Shown: positions 28,865 through 38,571 of the stretch, one piece after another | Layout of the letters: each line of letters starts with the position of its first letter | How positions within the stretch are numbered: the first letter of the stretch is position 1 | Assembly (NCBI GenBank): GCA_903892355.1 | Contig: CAITIE010000011.1 | Span: 1-64,000 of the forward strand | Length of the DNA: 64,000 nucleotides | Direction: 5' to 3' | Source of the DNA: an uncultured Pirellula sp. | GTDB taxonomy: Bacteria > Planctomycetota > Planctomycetia > Pirellulales > Pirellulaceae | Program-made: the position numbers and the translations under genes | The notes under the pieces: model-generated | Seen by the model: only the letters and a program-made list of their open reading frames with translations | What the model was told of the DNA's origin: nothing | Database searches by the model: none

Positions 28865-29628
28865 CACGTGTTTCCATCATCACCGCAGTGTACAACCGCG
28901 TTTCAACGATTGAATGCGCGTTGCAATCCATTCGGTCTCAGAAAAATGCTGAGATTGAATTGATCGTCGTGGATGGGATGTCCAACGACGGTACCGCGGA
29001 GGTTTTGGAACGGAATCGATCGCGGATCGATACGTTGATCCAAGAACCGGACGATGGTATTTATGATGCGCTGAACAAGGGATTGGAGGCAGCGAGCGGA
29101 GATGTTGTGGGGTTTCTCCACGCAGACGATTTTTTCGCAAGCGATAGCGTGATCCAAAGTGTCGTCGGCCAGTTTGACGGATCGGAATGCGACGGAGTCT
29201 ACGGGGATCTGTTGTATGTTTCCGCGGAAGATCCGAGAAAAGTGATTCGGTACTGGCGAGCGGGGCACTTTAGCCAGGGGACGCTTCGGTGGGGATGGAT
29301 GCCACCTCACCCCACGGTCTATCTGAGACGAGATGCTTATCGGATGCTTGGCGGTTTCCGAACCGATCTACAGATTGCGGCGGACTATGAGATTCTGGTG
29401 AGGATGTTTGCGAAGCATCGGCTCAAGATGCGGTACCTCGAGGAGATCCTTGTGAAGATGCGGGTAGGTGGGAAGAGCAACGCATCGCTCCGGAATCGGA
29501 TGCTCGCGAATCGGGAAGACCGAAGGGCTTGGGCGATCAATGGCATGCGACCGCCAACGGGGTTACGGTTTACGAAACCGTTGCGCAAGTTGTCGCAGTA
29601 CTGGCGGCGTCCGAGTCGTGGAGGGTAG
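28861..29628 (+). CDS. Glycosyltransferase family 2
   Basis: MTRVSIITAVYNRVSTIECALQSIRSQKNAEIELIVVDGMSNDGTAEVLERN; DDGIYDALNKGLEAASGDVVGFLHADD. Confidence 0.93.
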   Translation: MTRVSIITAVYNRVSTIECALQSIRSQKNAEIELIVVDGMSNDGTAEVLERNRSRIDTLIQEPDDGIYDALNKGLEAASGDVVGFLHADDFFASDSVIQSVVGQFDGSECDGVYGDLLYVSAEDPRKVIRYWRAGHFSQGTLRWGWMPPHPTVYLRRDAYRMLGGFRTDLQIAADYEILVRMFAKHRLKMRYLEEILVKMRVGGKSNASLRNRMLANREDRRAWAINGMRPPTGLRFTKPLRKLSQYWRRPSRGG

Positions 29629-29845
29629 GAGTCGCATTTGGCTCGCGACTGTGCCCAAAAATGGTTTGTGGCTCGGGCGTTTGCGCCGGCCTATTCGCGA
29701 AGCGATGTTTGGTGAAACCATTATTTCACGAACACTTCATGAGAACGGGGCGTGGACCTGCCGGTTTTCACTCCGACAATTTGACGTAGTGGATTATAGT
29801 GTCTGGTACTCGCTCGTGACAAACTGAATGAGATTTGGCCTCTGC

Positions 29846-29891
29846 CGTGCTGGCTGTGTTGAAGCCGGCACGATTGCTTGGACCCGCAATC
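29846..29891 (+). promoter_or_regulatory. Two adjacent hairpins upstream of the asnB-like gene
   Basis: CGTGCTGGCT-gtgttga-AGCCGGCACG (one G:U), followed directly by GATTGC-ttggaccc-GCAATC. Confidence 0.4.
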
Positions 29892-29996
29892 AAGAAATAC
29901 GATTCGACCGTCGAGAAAATCGCCCGTGCTTGATAGTTTGACTCTAATTACCGTTCGTGCACTGCGTGCGCGATCCTATGACGCTGGGAGAAAACC

Positions 29997-31820
29997 ATGT
30001 GCGGCATAGGGGGGATCATCGACCGTTCGACGGCAGGTGCGGCAACGGTGCGTTCGCGCTGTGAGCGGATGGCGACTGCGATGGTGCATCGTGGCCCGGA
30101 CGATTTCGGATCGTACTACGATGTCGACCAAGGTGTGGGTTTGGTGCACCGCCGATTGTCGATTATCGATTTGTCGGAGGCTGGCCATCAGCCGATGGCG
30201 ACAGCGGATGGTCGCTACACCATTGTGTTCAATGGCGAAATCTACAATTACGGGAAACTGCGAGAGGATTTGCAAGGCCAGGGGGAGGTTTTTGTCGGGC
30301 ACTCCGATACCGAGGTATTGCTTCGATGGTATCAGCGAGAAGGAATTGCGTGCCTCGATCGCATTGAAGGGATGTATGCATTTGCGGTTTGGGATCATGT
30401 TTCCAAGTCTCTTACGATCGCGCGAGGTCCATTCGGAATCAAGCCGCTGTATTATTGGGAACAAGGGGACAGTTTCGCGTTTGCGTCTGAGGTTCGGGCG
30501 TTGTTGGAAGCGGATTTAGGACCTCGCGAATTATCGGCGGCGGGTGCGCTCGGTTATTTCATGCATGGGTCACTCCAAGAGCCCGACACACTGATTCAGG
30601 GGGTGAGGATGTTGCCCGCGGGATCGTGGCTGGAATGGAAGGGTGGCGAAGTAAGGGTTCGAAACGACTGGGCGCCAAAGTTTCCGTCGGAGCGAATCTT
30701 TGATCGGGAGCGGGCGGTTCGAATAACGAGCGAGGCGCTCGAGGAGAGTGTCGAGCGCCATTTCGTGAGCGATGTTCCGGTCGGGATCTTTCTGAGTGGA
30801 GGATTGGATTCGACGGCGTTATTGGCGTTGGCAAAACGTTTGGGAAAGCGTGAAATTCATACGTTTTGCATCTCTTTTGATGAGTCCGACTACAACGAAG
30901 GGGATGTTGCTGCCCGGACAGCAGCGCATTTTGGTGCGGTTCATCATGAGTGGCGATTGAAATCGGGTGAAGCAAAGGCATTGTTGGCGGAGTTTAAAGA
31001 TTCCATCGACCAACCGAGTGTGGACGGCTTCAATACGTTTTGCGTCTCACGATTTGCCAGCCGCTGCGGTTTGAAAGTGGTTCTCTCTGGATTAGGGGGG
31101 GACGAGGTCTTCGGCAGTTATCCATCGTTCAGCCTAGTTCCACGGATGCAATCGTGGCATCGTCGGTTAGGGATGCCTTTGGTTCGCGGCTTGTTCGGTT
31201 CTGCATGTCGGTTCGCGCCTGCGTATACCTCCTTGGCACGTTTCGGTAGGTTTCTTGAAACCGATGGAAGTGGTCTCGAAGCCTATCAAGCCGTTCGGTC
31301 GATCTACTCTGAAGAGGACGCCGCTGAATTGGTGAAGCGATACGGTGGGGAAGTGTCGAGCGATGAATCGAGCGGGGCATTGGAATTTGACGGAATCAGC
31401 GAGCTAGGATGCGCTGACCAAGTTTCCTATTTCGAGCTCACCCGTTACATGTTGAATCAGTTGCTGCGAGATTCCGATGTGATGAGCATGGCGCATGGAT
31501 TGGAACTGCGCGTGCCCTTCGTGGACCGGCAGCTCTTTCATACCCTTGCCACGATCGCACCAGAAATTCGGATCAGTCCGAATAAGGATCTGCTGGTCGA
31601 AGCGGTTCCGGAGATTCCTGATTGGGTAAGGAATCAGCCAAAGCGCGGTTTTTCTTTTCCCTTTGCCCAGTGGATTGGCGAGTCTTGGAAAAGTGATTTT
31701 GAGGAGATCCGGCGCGGTTTGCCCGACGGTTCCACGAAGTGGTATCACGTTTGGGCGGTTTTTGTATTCGAGGAATTTTTGGCACGGAATAACGTTAGCG
31801 TCCCGTCGACCCGCGTTTAG
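29997..31820 (+). CDS. asnB: Asparagine synthase (glutamine-hydrolysing) / amidotransferase
   Basis: MCGIGGIIDRS (Cys2 nucleophile), MVHRGPDDFGSY, FNGEIYNYGKLRE, VGIFLSGGLDSTALLALAK, GLGGDEVFGSYPSF. Confidence 0.92.
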   Translation: MCGIGGIIDRSTAGAATVRSRCERMATAMVHRGPDDFGSYYDVDQGVGLVHRRLSIIDLSEAGHQPMATADGRYTIVFNGEIYNYGKLREDLQGQGEVFVGHSDTEVLLRWYQREGIACLDRIEGMYAFAVWDHVSKSLTIARGPFGIKPLYYWEQGDSFAFASEVRALLEADLGPRELSAAGALGYFMHGSLQEPDTLIQGVRMLPAGSWLEWKGGEVRVRNDWAPKFPSERIFDRERAVRITSEALEESVERHFVSDVPVGIFLSGGLDSTALLALAKRLGKREIHTFCISFDESDYNEGDVAARTAAHFGAVHHEWRLKSGEAKALLAEFKDSIDQPSVDGFNTFCVSRFASRCGLKVVLSGLGGDEVFGSYPSFSLVPRMQSWHRRLGMPLVRGLFGSACRFAPAYTSLARFGRFLETDGSGLEAYQAVRSIYSEEDAAELVKRYGGEVSSDESSGALEFDGISELGCADQVSYFELTRYMLNQLLRDSDVMSMAHGLELRVPFVDRQLFHTLATIAPEIRISPNKDLLVEAVPEIPDWVRNQPKRGFSFPFAQWIGESWKSDFEEIRRGLPDGSTKWYHVWAVFVFEEFLARNNVSVPSTRV

Positions 31821-32091
31821 GGCTGGTCCGATAGGGGGCTTGATTGCCCCGGCGAATGACGATTGCGCGACGTACGCAGACTTTGGATTCCTCCATCGAA
31901 AACAATTGTCTGGTCACGGGCGAATGCGAGATTTCGCCATCGGCGGATCTTCGTCGTTTCTTAATCGACGCATCAGAATCGGGCGTCGAATCGTTAAATG
32001 CTGCAAAATCGAGGGCTTTGACCCTTGACGATGCGAGTTGTCACCTGAGAACATAAAGGTAACTTCAAAGAGAATAATGAATATAAGTACC

Positions 32092-34512
32092 ATGGATAAA
32101 CCAAATCCTCAGGCAGGCTTCGACGACTTGGGCGGGGGCTACAAAGCCATGAGTCCCCAGGGGGGCTACGACGATAACGCGTTGCCTTCGCTCGACGTCT
32201 ACGGGGCCTTATGGCGTCGGAAGTCGGTGGTTGTTCTATTGGCCATTGTTGGTGCTGGAATTGCAGCATTGCTTTATTCCCAGGCGACACCGACGTATGC
32301 GTCCGTACTCAGATTGATGCTGTTTATGCAGGCACCGCCGAGTGTGATCAATGGGGAAGTGATTCCCCAGCAAGTCGCTTTGGAGAAGCAGAGATATCTA
32401 CTAACGAGCCAACCGGTGCTCACGTCTGCGATTCAGAATGGGCAATTGGACAAGCTTCCAACGTTTGCCGGCTCGGACGGCCCGCTTGGTCAACTGCGTG
32501 GGATGCTCAAGGTTGCACCCGTCGGAAAAGATTTATCCTCGGACTCGTTGGAGGTACGTTGCGAGGGTGGCAACAAAGAAGACTTGCCCGGGATCCTAAA
32601 CCAAGTCGTCAATTCCTACGTCTCGACCATCGGGAAAGATTCTGAAGCGTCAGGGCAGGAATCGGTGGAACTGATTGAACGCCTGCAGCAATCGCTGGTG
32701 GAGGATCAGCAGGAAGCTCAGTCTCGGTACTACACGATTCTCAAAGAGTTGAACTTGTCTGCCGAGAACGATAAAGGGCGTTGGGTCAATCCCTACGTTG
32801 CAGAGATCGATAAACTGCGATTGCAAAGGGACGAATCTATCCAGGAGTTCCGCAGGTCGGATCAGCTGCTCGAAGAGGTTCGTATCGCGGTCGATCCGGA
32901 CAACAAGCGAGAGGAGTTGCTCAAACTGGCCATCGTCGAGGCGAAGAAGTACTTCAATGTGAACGGTAAGGATGCTTCGGATTTGGATCCTTTGACGATT
33001 GAGGATCGGCAGCGCTTGGTTCGTTACGAACAGAGGCTGGAAGCAGTTACGACCGAGGTGGTGACGTTGGAGGCCGAAAAAGAAGAAACTGCCAAGCGAT
33101 ACGGTGCGAGGCACCCACGCGTTGAAGACGCAGAGACTCGGTACAAGTCGGCACTGGCCACCAAGAATCGGCTCAGCGAGGAATATGAGTCGATGAAATC
33201 GACGCTCGGCGATAATGAAGAGTTGTCCCGAAAGAGTGAGGCATTGCTTCAAGATGTGCGGTCTCGCGATCAAGAGACACTGCAGCTGTATACCGCCGCA
33301 TTGCTCAATCAACGAGAGCGAGCCAAATACACCTTGGACAAGCTCTCGGAGGATATCACCGACCTAAGCGAGAAATCGAATCAAATTGCAGGAGATATCA
33401 CCGAACTCAACATGCTCCGCGATCAGATCGACGAGCGTCGTGAAAGCGTCACACAAATCCTTGAGAAGCTATCCGCAATGCGCGTTGTGTCAGGGAATTA
33501 CTCAACGACCAAGGTGAAGATCATCGACGAGGCGTCCTCGCCTGAGCAAGTGTATCCGAAGCTGTGGAAATTTCTCGCTGTTGGGCTGTTCGTTGGAGGG
33601 TTGCTCGGTGCATGTTTGGCGGTCTTGATCGACCATTCTGATTTGGCATTCCGTACACCGATCGATATTCAGGAGAGTCTTAACGTCCCGGTGATTTGCA
33701 AGGTGCCTCGCATTCGCAAGGGGCGTGTCAGCAAGGATTTTGCGGGGTCACCGATGTTGATCACCGCATACAACTCGACCTCTTCGGTTTCGGAAACTTT
33801 CCGCGCTGCAAGGACTTCGTTGCTGTTTTCTGCGGCGCAGTCGGGTAGCAAGGTATTCATGTTCACGAGCCCATCGCCTGGGGACGGCAAATCGACCACC
33901 ATCGCAAACTTGGCGATATCCCTTGCCCAAACCAACAAGCGTGTCTGCCTCGTCGACGCGGATTACCGCCGGCCTCGAGTGCAACAGAATTTCGGAGTGC
34001 AGTTCGAACCAGGTGGCATGCAGTACCTGCTGGGCGAATCGACTCTGGACGAAGCGCTCCGGCCGTGCGAGTTCCAAAACAACCTCACGTTGCTAACCAC
34101 CGGTGGTCGCCCGAAGAATCCCGGCGAGTTGGTAGCCTCCAACGGTTTTGCCGACATGATTACCGAACTGAGATCGCGGTTCGACATTGTGCTTATCGAC
34201 TCGCCTCCCGTGATTCCCGTCGCTGACGCAACCAGTCTCTCCGCGGTCGTTGATGGAATCGTCCTCGTGCTTCGTATTCGACGTGGTGTGATCCTTTCAG
34301 CCAGGAAAGCGAAAGAACGCCTCGACATGGTGCAAGCAAACCTAATGGGGGTAATCGTCAACGGGATGGACGAGAACATTTACTACAACGAATACGGCAC
34401 CTACTACCGAGGCGCGTATTACAGCGGCTACAACTATGGCCGCTACTACGATCGCCAGTACTCGGATTACTCGGACCGGCCGCGGACTGAGAAGCCAGCG
34501 AAACGGGTTTAG
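32092..34512 (+). CDS. wzc: Polysaccharide biosynthesis tyrosine autokinase (Wzc-like BY-kinase)
   Basis: Wzz domain; coiled coil; Walker A SPSPGDGKSTTIANLAISLAQ, A' VCLVDADYRRP, Walker B IVLIDSPPV; Tyr-rich tail YYNEYGTYYRGAYYSGYNYGRYYDRQYSDY. ORF opens at 32038; start uncertain. Confidence 0.9.
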   Translation: MDKPNPQAGFDDLGGGYKAMSPQGGYDDNALPSLDVYGALWRRKSVVVLLAIVGAGIAALLYSQATPTYASVLRLMLFMQAPPSVINGEVIPQQVALEKQRYLLTSQPVLTSAIQNGQLDKLPTFAGSDGPLGQLRGMLKVAPVGKDLSSDSLEVRCEGGNKEDLPGILNQVVNSYVSTIGKDSEASGQESVELIERLQQSLVEDQQEAQSRYYTILKELNLSAENDKGRWVNPYVAEIDKLRLQRDESIQEFRRSDQLLEEVRIAVDPDNKREELLKLAIVEAKKYFNVNGKDASDLDPLTIEDRQRLVRYEQRLEAVTTEVVTLEAEKEETAKRYGARHPRVEDAETRYKSALATKNRLSEEYESMKSTLGDNEELSRKSEALLQDVRSRDQETLQLYTAALLNQRERAKYTLDKLSEDITDLSEKSNQIAGDITELNMLRDQIDERRESVTQILEKLSAMRVVSGNYSTTKVKIIDEASSPEQVYPKLWKFLAVGLFVGGLLGACLAVLIDHSDLAFRTPIDIQESLNVPVICKVPRIRKGRVSKDFAGSPMLITAYNSTSSVSETFRAARTSLLFSAAQSGSKVFMFTSPSPGDGKSTTIANLAISLAQTNKRVCLVDADYRRPRVQQNFGVQFEPGGMQYLLGESTLDEALRPCEFQNNLTLLTTGGRPKNPGELVASNGFADMITELRSRFDIVLIDSPPVIPVADATSLSAVVDGIVLVLRIRRGVILSARKAKERLDMVQANLMGVIVNGMDENIYYNEYGTYYRGAYYSGYNYGRYYDRQYSDYSDRPRTEKPAKRV

Positions 34513-34589
34513 GCTGTCTGTTCGCTGGTAAATCGCTTTGGTTCTTTCGGAAAAAGAATGCCTGAAACCAGTTACTCAAGATCCGTCCT

Positions 34590-34638
<49 letters not shown>

Positions 34639-34740
34639 AAATCGAAATCGTAATCTTAATCGGATGCTATAGCGTACTTTCGGGTTCGGAGATGGTTTTG
34701 AATTTTATCGCTATTGGATTTTGATGATCAGCGAATAGTA

Positions 34741-34806
34741 GGAGTAGGAGCACGAGCAGGAGCAGGAGCACGAGCACGAGCACGAGCACGAGATGGAGAT
34801 GGAGCA
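34741..34806. repeat. Hexanucleotide tandem array (GAGCAC/GAGCAG)n, inverted relative to 34607-34638
   Basis: GGAGTAGGAGCACGAGCAGGAGCAGGAGCACGAGCACGAGCACGAGCACGAGATGGAGATGGAGCAGGGG. Confidence 0.9.
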
Positions 34807-34879
34807 GGGGAGTGGGGTTATCAATCCTGAGAGGATGGCTTTTGCATGCTCCACCCCCTGATGAACCGACTTGAAAGAG

Positions 34880-34903
34880 CGCGACCTTAAGGTCGCGTTT
34901 TTC
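34880..34903 (+). terminator. Rho-independent terminator-like palindrome
   Basis: Perfect 18-nt palindrome CGCGACCTTAAGGTCGCG followed by TTTTTC. Confidence 0.65.
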
Positions 34904-35203
34904 GTTGGTAGGTTGGCAATTTCACAGTTGAGGTTCGCGCTTTAGTCGGGAGTTGCGGAGACTCGGCGAATCGAGTATTCCGGCCCCGCCATGCTTTCGG
35001 GGGAAGGGTTGTATCGATCGTAGGGGCATGGGGGGCCGAGCGGCGGAAGGTACTTTGTGAATTTTGCGTGTGGGCTGCATGTTGGCGGGTTCGACCAAGG
35101 GGCGGGCGAGTACTCTAATGGAGTGCGCAATCACCTCCATCCAGGTTGGGATCGCGCTTGCTGTGCGAGCTTCATGAATTGAAGATTTCCTGAGACCTAT
35201 TGT

Positions 35204-36868
35204 GTGATCATGGCTGGATTTTTGTTGTTGGTGTTTTCCGGGATTTTCGCCCACGGGTGGCTTCTGCTGCAGTTCTTTAGAGAGCGATGGGGATCGAATG
35301 ATGGTCTGTTCGTACCCGTTGCGATTCTCGTGGCCGCGGTATTGATTTGGCTTCGTCGGAAGGATTTTTTCGCTCGCAAAATCGATGATGTCGAGGATAG
35401 CGTCCGGTACCAGAGGGTTCGAGGAACGGTGGGAGTCGCCGGTGTCGTGGGACTACTCTGCGCTGGACTCGCGCTGCTGAGCAATGTGCTTGGTTCTACC
35501 CATTTGGGTTGGACCTCGTTCCTCATGTTCGCAGGGCTTCTTGCCTATCTGTTGTATGGCAAGTACGGCTATGCGGGAGTTGTTCCTGTTTTGGTGTTGT
35601 TGTATTTCATCAAGCCGATCCCCGATGCATTCGATCCGTGGGTGCAATTAGGGTTTCAGTGGGCGTCGAGCAGGATGGCCGGAGTGATCCTCGATTTCCT
35701 CGGCGTCTTCTACTACTACGAAGGAGTGGTACTGGGACTGGTCAGTCAGGACGGACTTGCTGTCGCAGCGTGCAACGGTGTGCGGTCGCTGGTTCCGGCG
35801 GTTTTCGTCGCTATCGCCTGGGGCATTGGTTGTCGGTATCACTGGTTCCGAACCTTTGTGAACGTATGCCAGACGCTTTGTTGGGTGGTGCTGTTCAATG
35901 CAATTCGTATTGCAGTGCTGCTGTGGAACCAAGATCGCGGTGGGGATTGGATAGAGAGTTGGTTCGCAACCAGTGTCATCGAGGTTGCTTCGCTGGCACT
36001 CATCCTATTCTTTGCGTGGAGCAGTGACCAATTATTTGCGAGCATCATCGAGCCATCGACCAATGCACTCCCTGACGGGGTGATCGATCCGGGGCTCAAG
36101 GACGTCGACTCCAAGCCTGTGGTTGCGTTATCGGGATGGGTCGCGATTGTTGGAGTGGTATTCTTGTTGGTCGGATTCGTAGCGATCCGTTGTAGTGCGA
36201 TGTACCCGTGGCATGGAGATCTACTTAGGGAACGGCTATCGTCGATCCAGTTGCCAGGCGAGATCGAAGGGTGGGAAGTTGTCGAGAGCTCATCCTCGGT
36301 CCCTCCTGCAAAGCCATTTGTGTTTTTTCCTGAGTTTGGTTCGACGACTCGAGATTGGGTTTTGGAACGCGAAGGGCGTAGGATGCAATTGCAGATCGCC
36401 GGTCCGAGTCAAACGTATCCTGGGTTGGGATGGTTTTGGAAATGGACTGGCTGGGACATGGGGCCAGTAAGCTACCACGAGGCGGATTCGTCGACGAAAA
36501 CATCGCGGAAATACGCACTGTTAGAATTAACCCGGTTACCCGGTGAAGCCGGAGCGGTGGTGGGTGGCGGACTTGGACCTGGCGGGGCGAATATTCCGCA
36601 GGGAAGCATTTTTGGCGTGAGCGACAACATCGGTGAGTTCCTGGGGAACGCAGTCAAGTACGGTGTCGGGGCGAGTTCGCTCGATGCGGTTGCCACGCAG
36701 ACACAGGGAGTGCCTGTGGGAGCGATTTCCCTCTACCGCAAGTCGGCCCGAAAGCTTGATCCCGAGCAGATCGAGGAGTTGAAGAAGGTGTTTGAGTGGA
36801 TTTTGGATCGCGTCCACTCGAATCCAACGGACGGGATGCCCAAGCCAACATCATCATCAAACGGTTGA
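35204..36868 (+). CDS. Exosortase-like protein with EpsI-like C-terminal domain; catalytic His not found
   Basis: Polytopic; VAACNGVRSLVPAVFVAIAWG and LFNAIRIAVLLWN match the exosortase Cys and Arg motifs; EpsI-like tail GEIEGWEVVESSS. GTG at 35204 or ATG at 35210. Confidence 0.78.
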   Translation: MIMAGFLLLVFSGIFAHGWLLLQFFRERWGSNDGLFVPVAILVAAVLIWLRRKDFFARKIDDVEDSVRYQRVRGTVGVAGVVGLLCAGLALLSNVLGSTHLGWTSFLMFAGLLAYLLYGKYGYAGVVPVLVLLYFIKPIPDAFDPWVQLGFQWASSRMAGVILDFLGVFYYYEGVVLGLVSQDGLAVAACNGVRSLVPAVFVAIAWGIGCRYHWFRTFVNVCQTLCWVVLFNAIRIAVLLWNQDRGGDWIESWFATSVIEVASLALILFFAWSSDQLFASIIEPSTNALPDGVIDPGLKDVDSKPVVALSGWVAIVGVVFLLVGFVAIRCSAMYPWHGDLLRERLSSIQLPGEIEGWEVVESSSSVPPAKPFVFFPEFGSTTRDWVLEREGRRMQLQIAGPSQTYPGLGWFWKWTGWDMGPVSYHEADSSTKTSRKYALLELTRLPGEAGAVVGGGLGPGGANIPQGSIFGVSDNIGEFLGNAVKYGVGASSLDAVATQTQGVPVGAISLYRKSARKLDPEQIEELKKVFEWILDRVHSNPTDGMPKPTSSSNG

Positions 36869-36914
36869 TGAATACCATGTTCGTGAACCCGATCTAACGC
36901 TTGATCCGAAAACC

Positions 36915-38525
36915 ATGTTTCATTTTCTTCGCGAGCTTCCGATACTAATCTTACGAGCTATCTCCGATGGCATCGAATGGTTGCTCGTCGCCATGTGGAA
37001 GCCATTCCAGCGAGAGAGTGACGATGAGGTGCTCCCGTGGCACAAAACTGCCGTGCTATTGCCCTTGTTGATTCCATACTGGTTGTTTCGATTGGCCTTG
37101 GGCGCGTTGTCCTTTCCGATCCGGGCCTTCTTCCTGCCGTCAGAGCGGCGAAAGCATTATCTTCGCGGGATTCCGGCGATGCTCTTGGGAACTGGGGTAA
37201 CGATAGGTTTGGTTGGCTACTTTTTCGTGCACGATCGCGTGATCGGTCGGTATATCAACCGCGCCCGGGGGGAGTTGGTTCGGAATGATATTGAAAAGAG
37301 TATCGAGTATGGTCGCCGACTGGTCTCGGAGCGTTCTGCATTAAACACCGAGGGTAAGTTTCTCTACTCTGTTTCTTTAGCGCAGCAGGGATCTGATGAA
37401 GGTTCGAATGCGGTGTTGGAGGAGATCGCACCCGACAATGTACCTGGATTTATGCCGGCGCATCAAATGCGGGCGATGGAGTTTGGACGATTGCTCACAT
37501 CGGGTGCGGAACCGCGCGAGGAGTTGCTGCAAAAGATGCTGTGGCATTTGGAGCAGAGTGGCGAAGCACGGGACGAGCGGATGCATGGACTTTGGGCGAC
37601 GTACTATGAGTTGAGCGGAGAAACGTCCAAGGCGATTTCGAGGCTTGAGAAGGCTGGGAAGACGAACCCGGCGTTCTTCGTGAAGCTTTCCGAAATCTAT
37701 CGTGAAGATGGCGATGAAGCTATGGAAAAGCGAGCCCTCGGCGACGCTGCTCAAGGGTACTCCGATCGATTGCGGGAGAACCCTCTGTCAAAGAATATCC
37801 GAGTTCAGTTAGCGCTGACGTTGGCGAGGCTTAAGCGTTGGGGGGATGCGGAATCGGTGTTGGTGAATGGAGTGCAGCTGCACCGCGATAAAGAAACCTT
37901 AGAAAAACTCGCCGACTTTTATCTGATGCGTTTGAAGGAGGAAACCGATTCGGATGCCATTGGGGCCGAACAAATCGATTTGCTGTTGCGGGCGTTGCGA
38001 GTCGACGTCAATCATTTCCGCACGTATGCGTTTCTTGCGAAGTTGTTCGACGCCTCGCGCAGCGAAGAGGAATTGAGAGACCTGAAGGAATTGCTAGAGG
38101 AACGAGTGGTAGATGGTGGGAATGCTGCTCTTGCGCATTTCGGTTTGGGGTGTTGGTTTTTAATGCAGCGGTCCAATGATCAAGGGCAATGGCATTTGAA
38201 GCAAGCGATGGCACTCGATCCGATTTTTGTGCTCGCCTGCAATAATCTGGCGTTTGCGTACACCCTTTCGGAACCGAAGCGGCTCGATGAGTCGCTTGCG
38301 CTCGTGAAGGCGGCGGTCGACGTTGCACCGGAATCGAACGGTACACTGGAAATGCTGGGGACGGTACAGCTGGAGCGTGGTGAGTTGGATAGCGCCGTGG
38401 AGACGTTGTTGCGGGTCGTGACTGAAAAGGGAGATAATAAGGGGGTACATGCCAAACTCGCCCGAGCGTATCGCGAACTTGGTGAGCTCGAGAACGCTGA
38501 AAAGCATGAAGCGTTGAGCAAGTGA
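36915..38525 (+). CDS. Membrane-anchored TPR protein
   Basis: TM segments (VLLPLLIPYWLFRLALG; GTGVTIGLVGYFFV), then TPRs (NLAFAYTLSEPKRLDESLALVKAAVDVAPESNGTLEMLGTVQLERGELDSAVETLLRVV). ORF opens at 36792. Confidence 0.78.
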   Translation: MFHFLRELPILILRAISDGIEWLLVAMWKPFQRESDDEVLPWHKTAVLLPLLIPYWLFRLALGALSFPIRAFFLPSERRKHYLRGIPAMLLGTGVTIGLVGYFFVHDRVIGRYINRARGELVRNDIEKSIEYGRRLVSERSALNTEGKFLYSVSLAQQGSDEGSNAVLEEIAPDNVPGFMPAHQMRAMEFGRLLTSGAEPREELLQKMLWHLEQSGEARDERMHGLWATYYELSGETSKAISRLEKAGKTNPAFFVKLSEIYREDGDEAMEKRALGDAAQGYSDRLRENPLSKNIRVQLALTLARLKRWGDAESVLVNGVQLHRDKETLEKLADFYLMRLKEETDSDAIGAEQIDLLLRALRVDVNHFRTYAFLAKLFDASRSEEELRDLKELLEERVVDGGNAALAHFGLGCWFLMQRSNDQGQWHLKQAMALDPIFVLACNNLAFAYTLSEPKRLDESLALVKAAVDVAPESNGTLEMLGTVQLERGELDSAVETLLRVVTEKGDNKGVHAKLARAYRELGELENAEKHEALSK

Positions 38526-38571
38526 TGGATACCCAGCGAACGATAAAGTCAACGGAGCCAATGCGGAAGCA

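Noticed and set aside
29628-29830. Small ORFs between the GT2 gene and asnB (29468..29827, 29529..29789)
   Set aside because: They overlap the GT2 gene out of frame and show no recognisable domain; may be remnant sequence.
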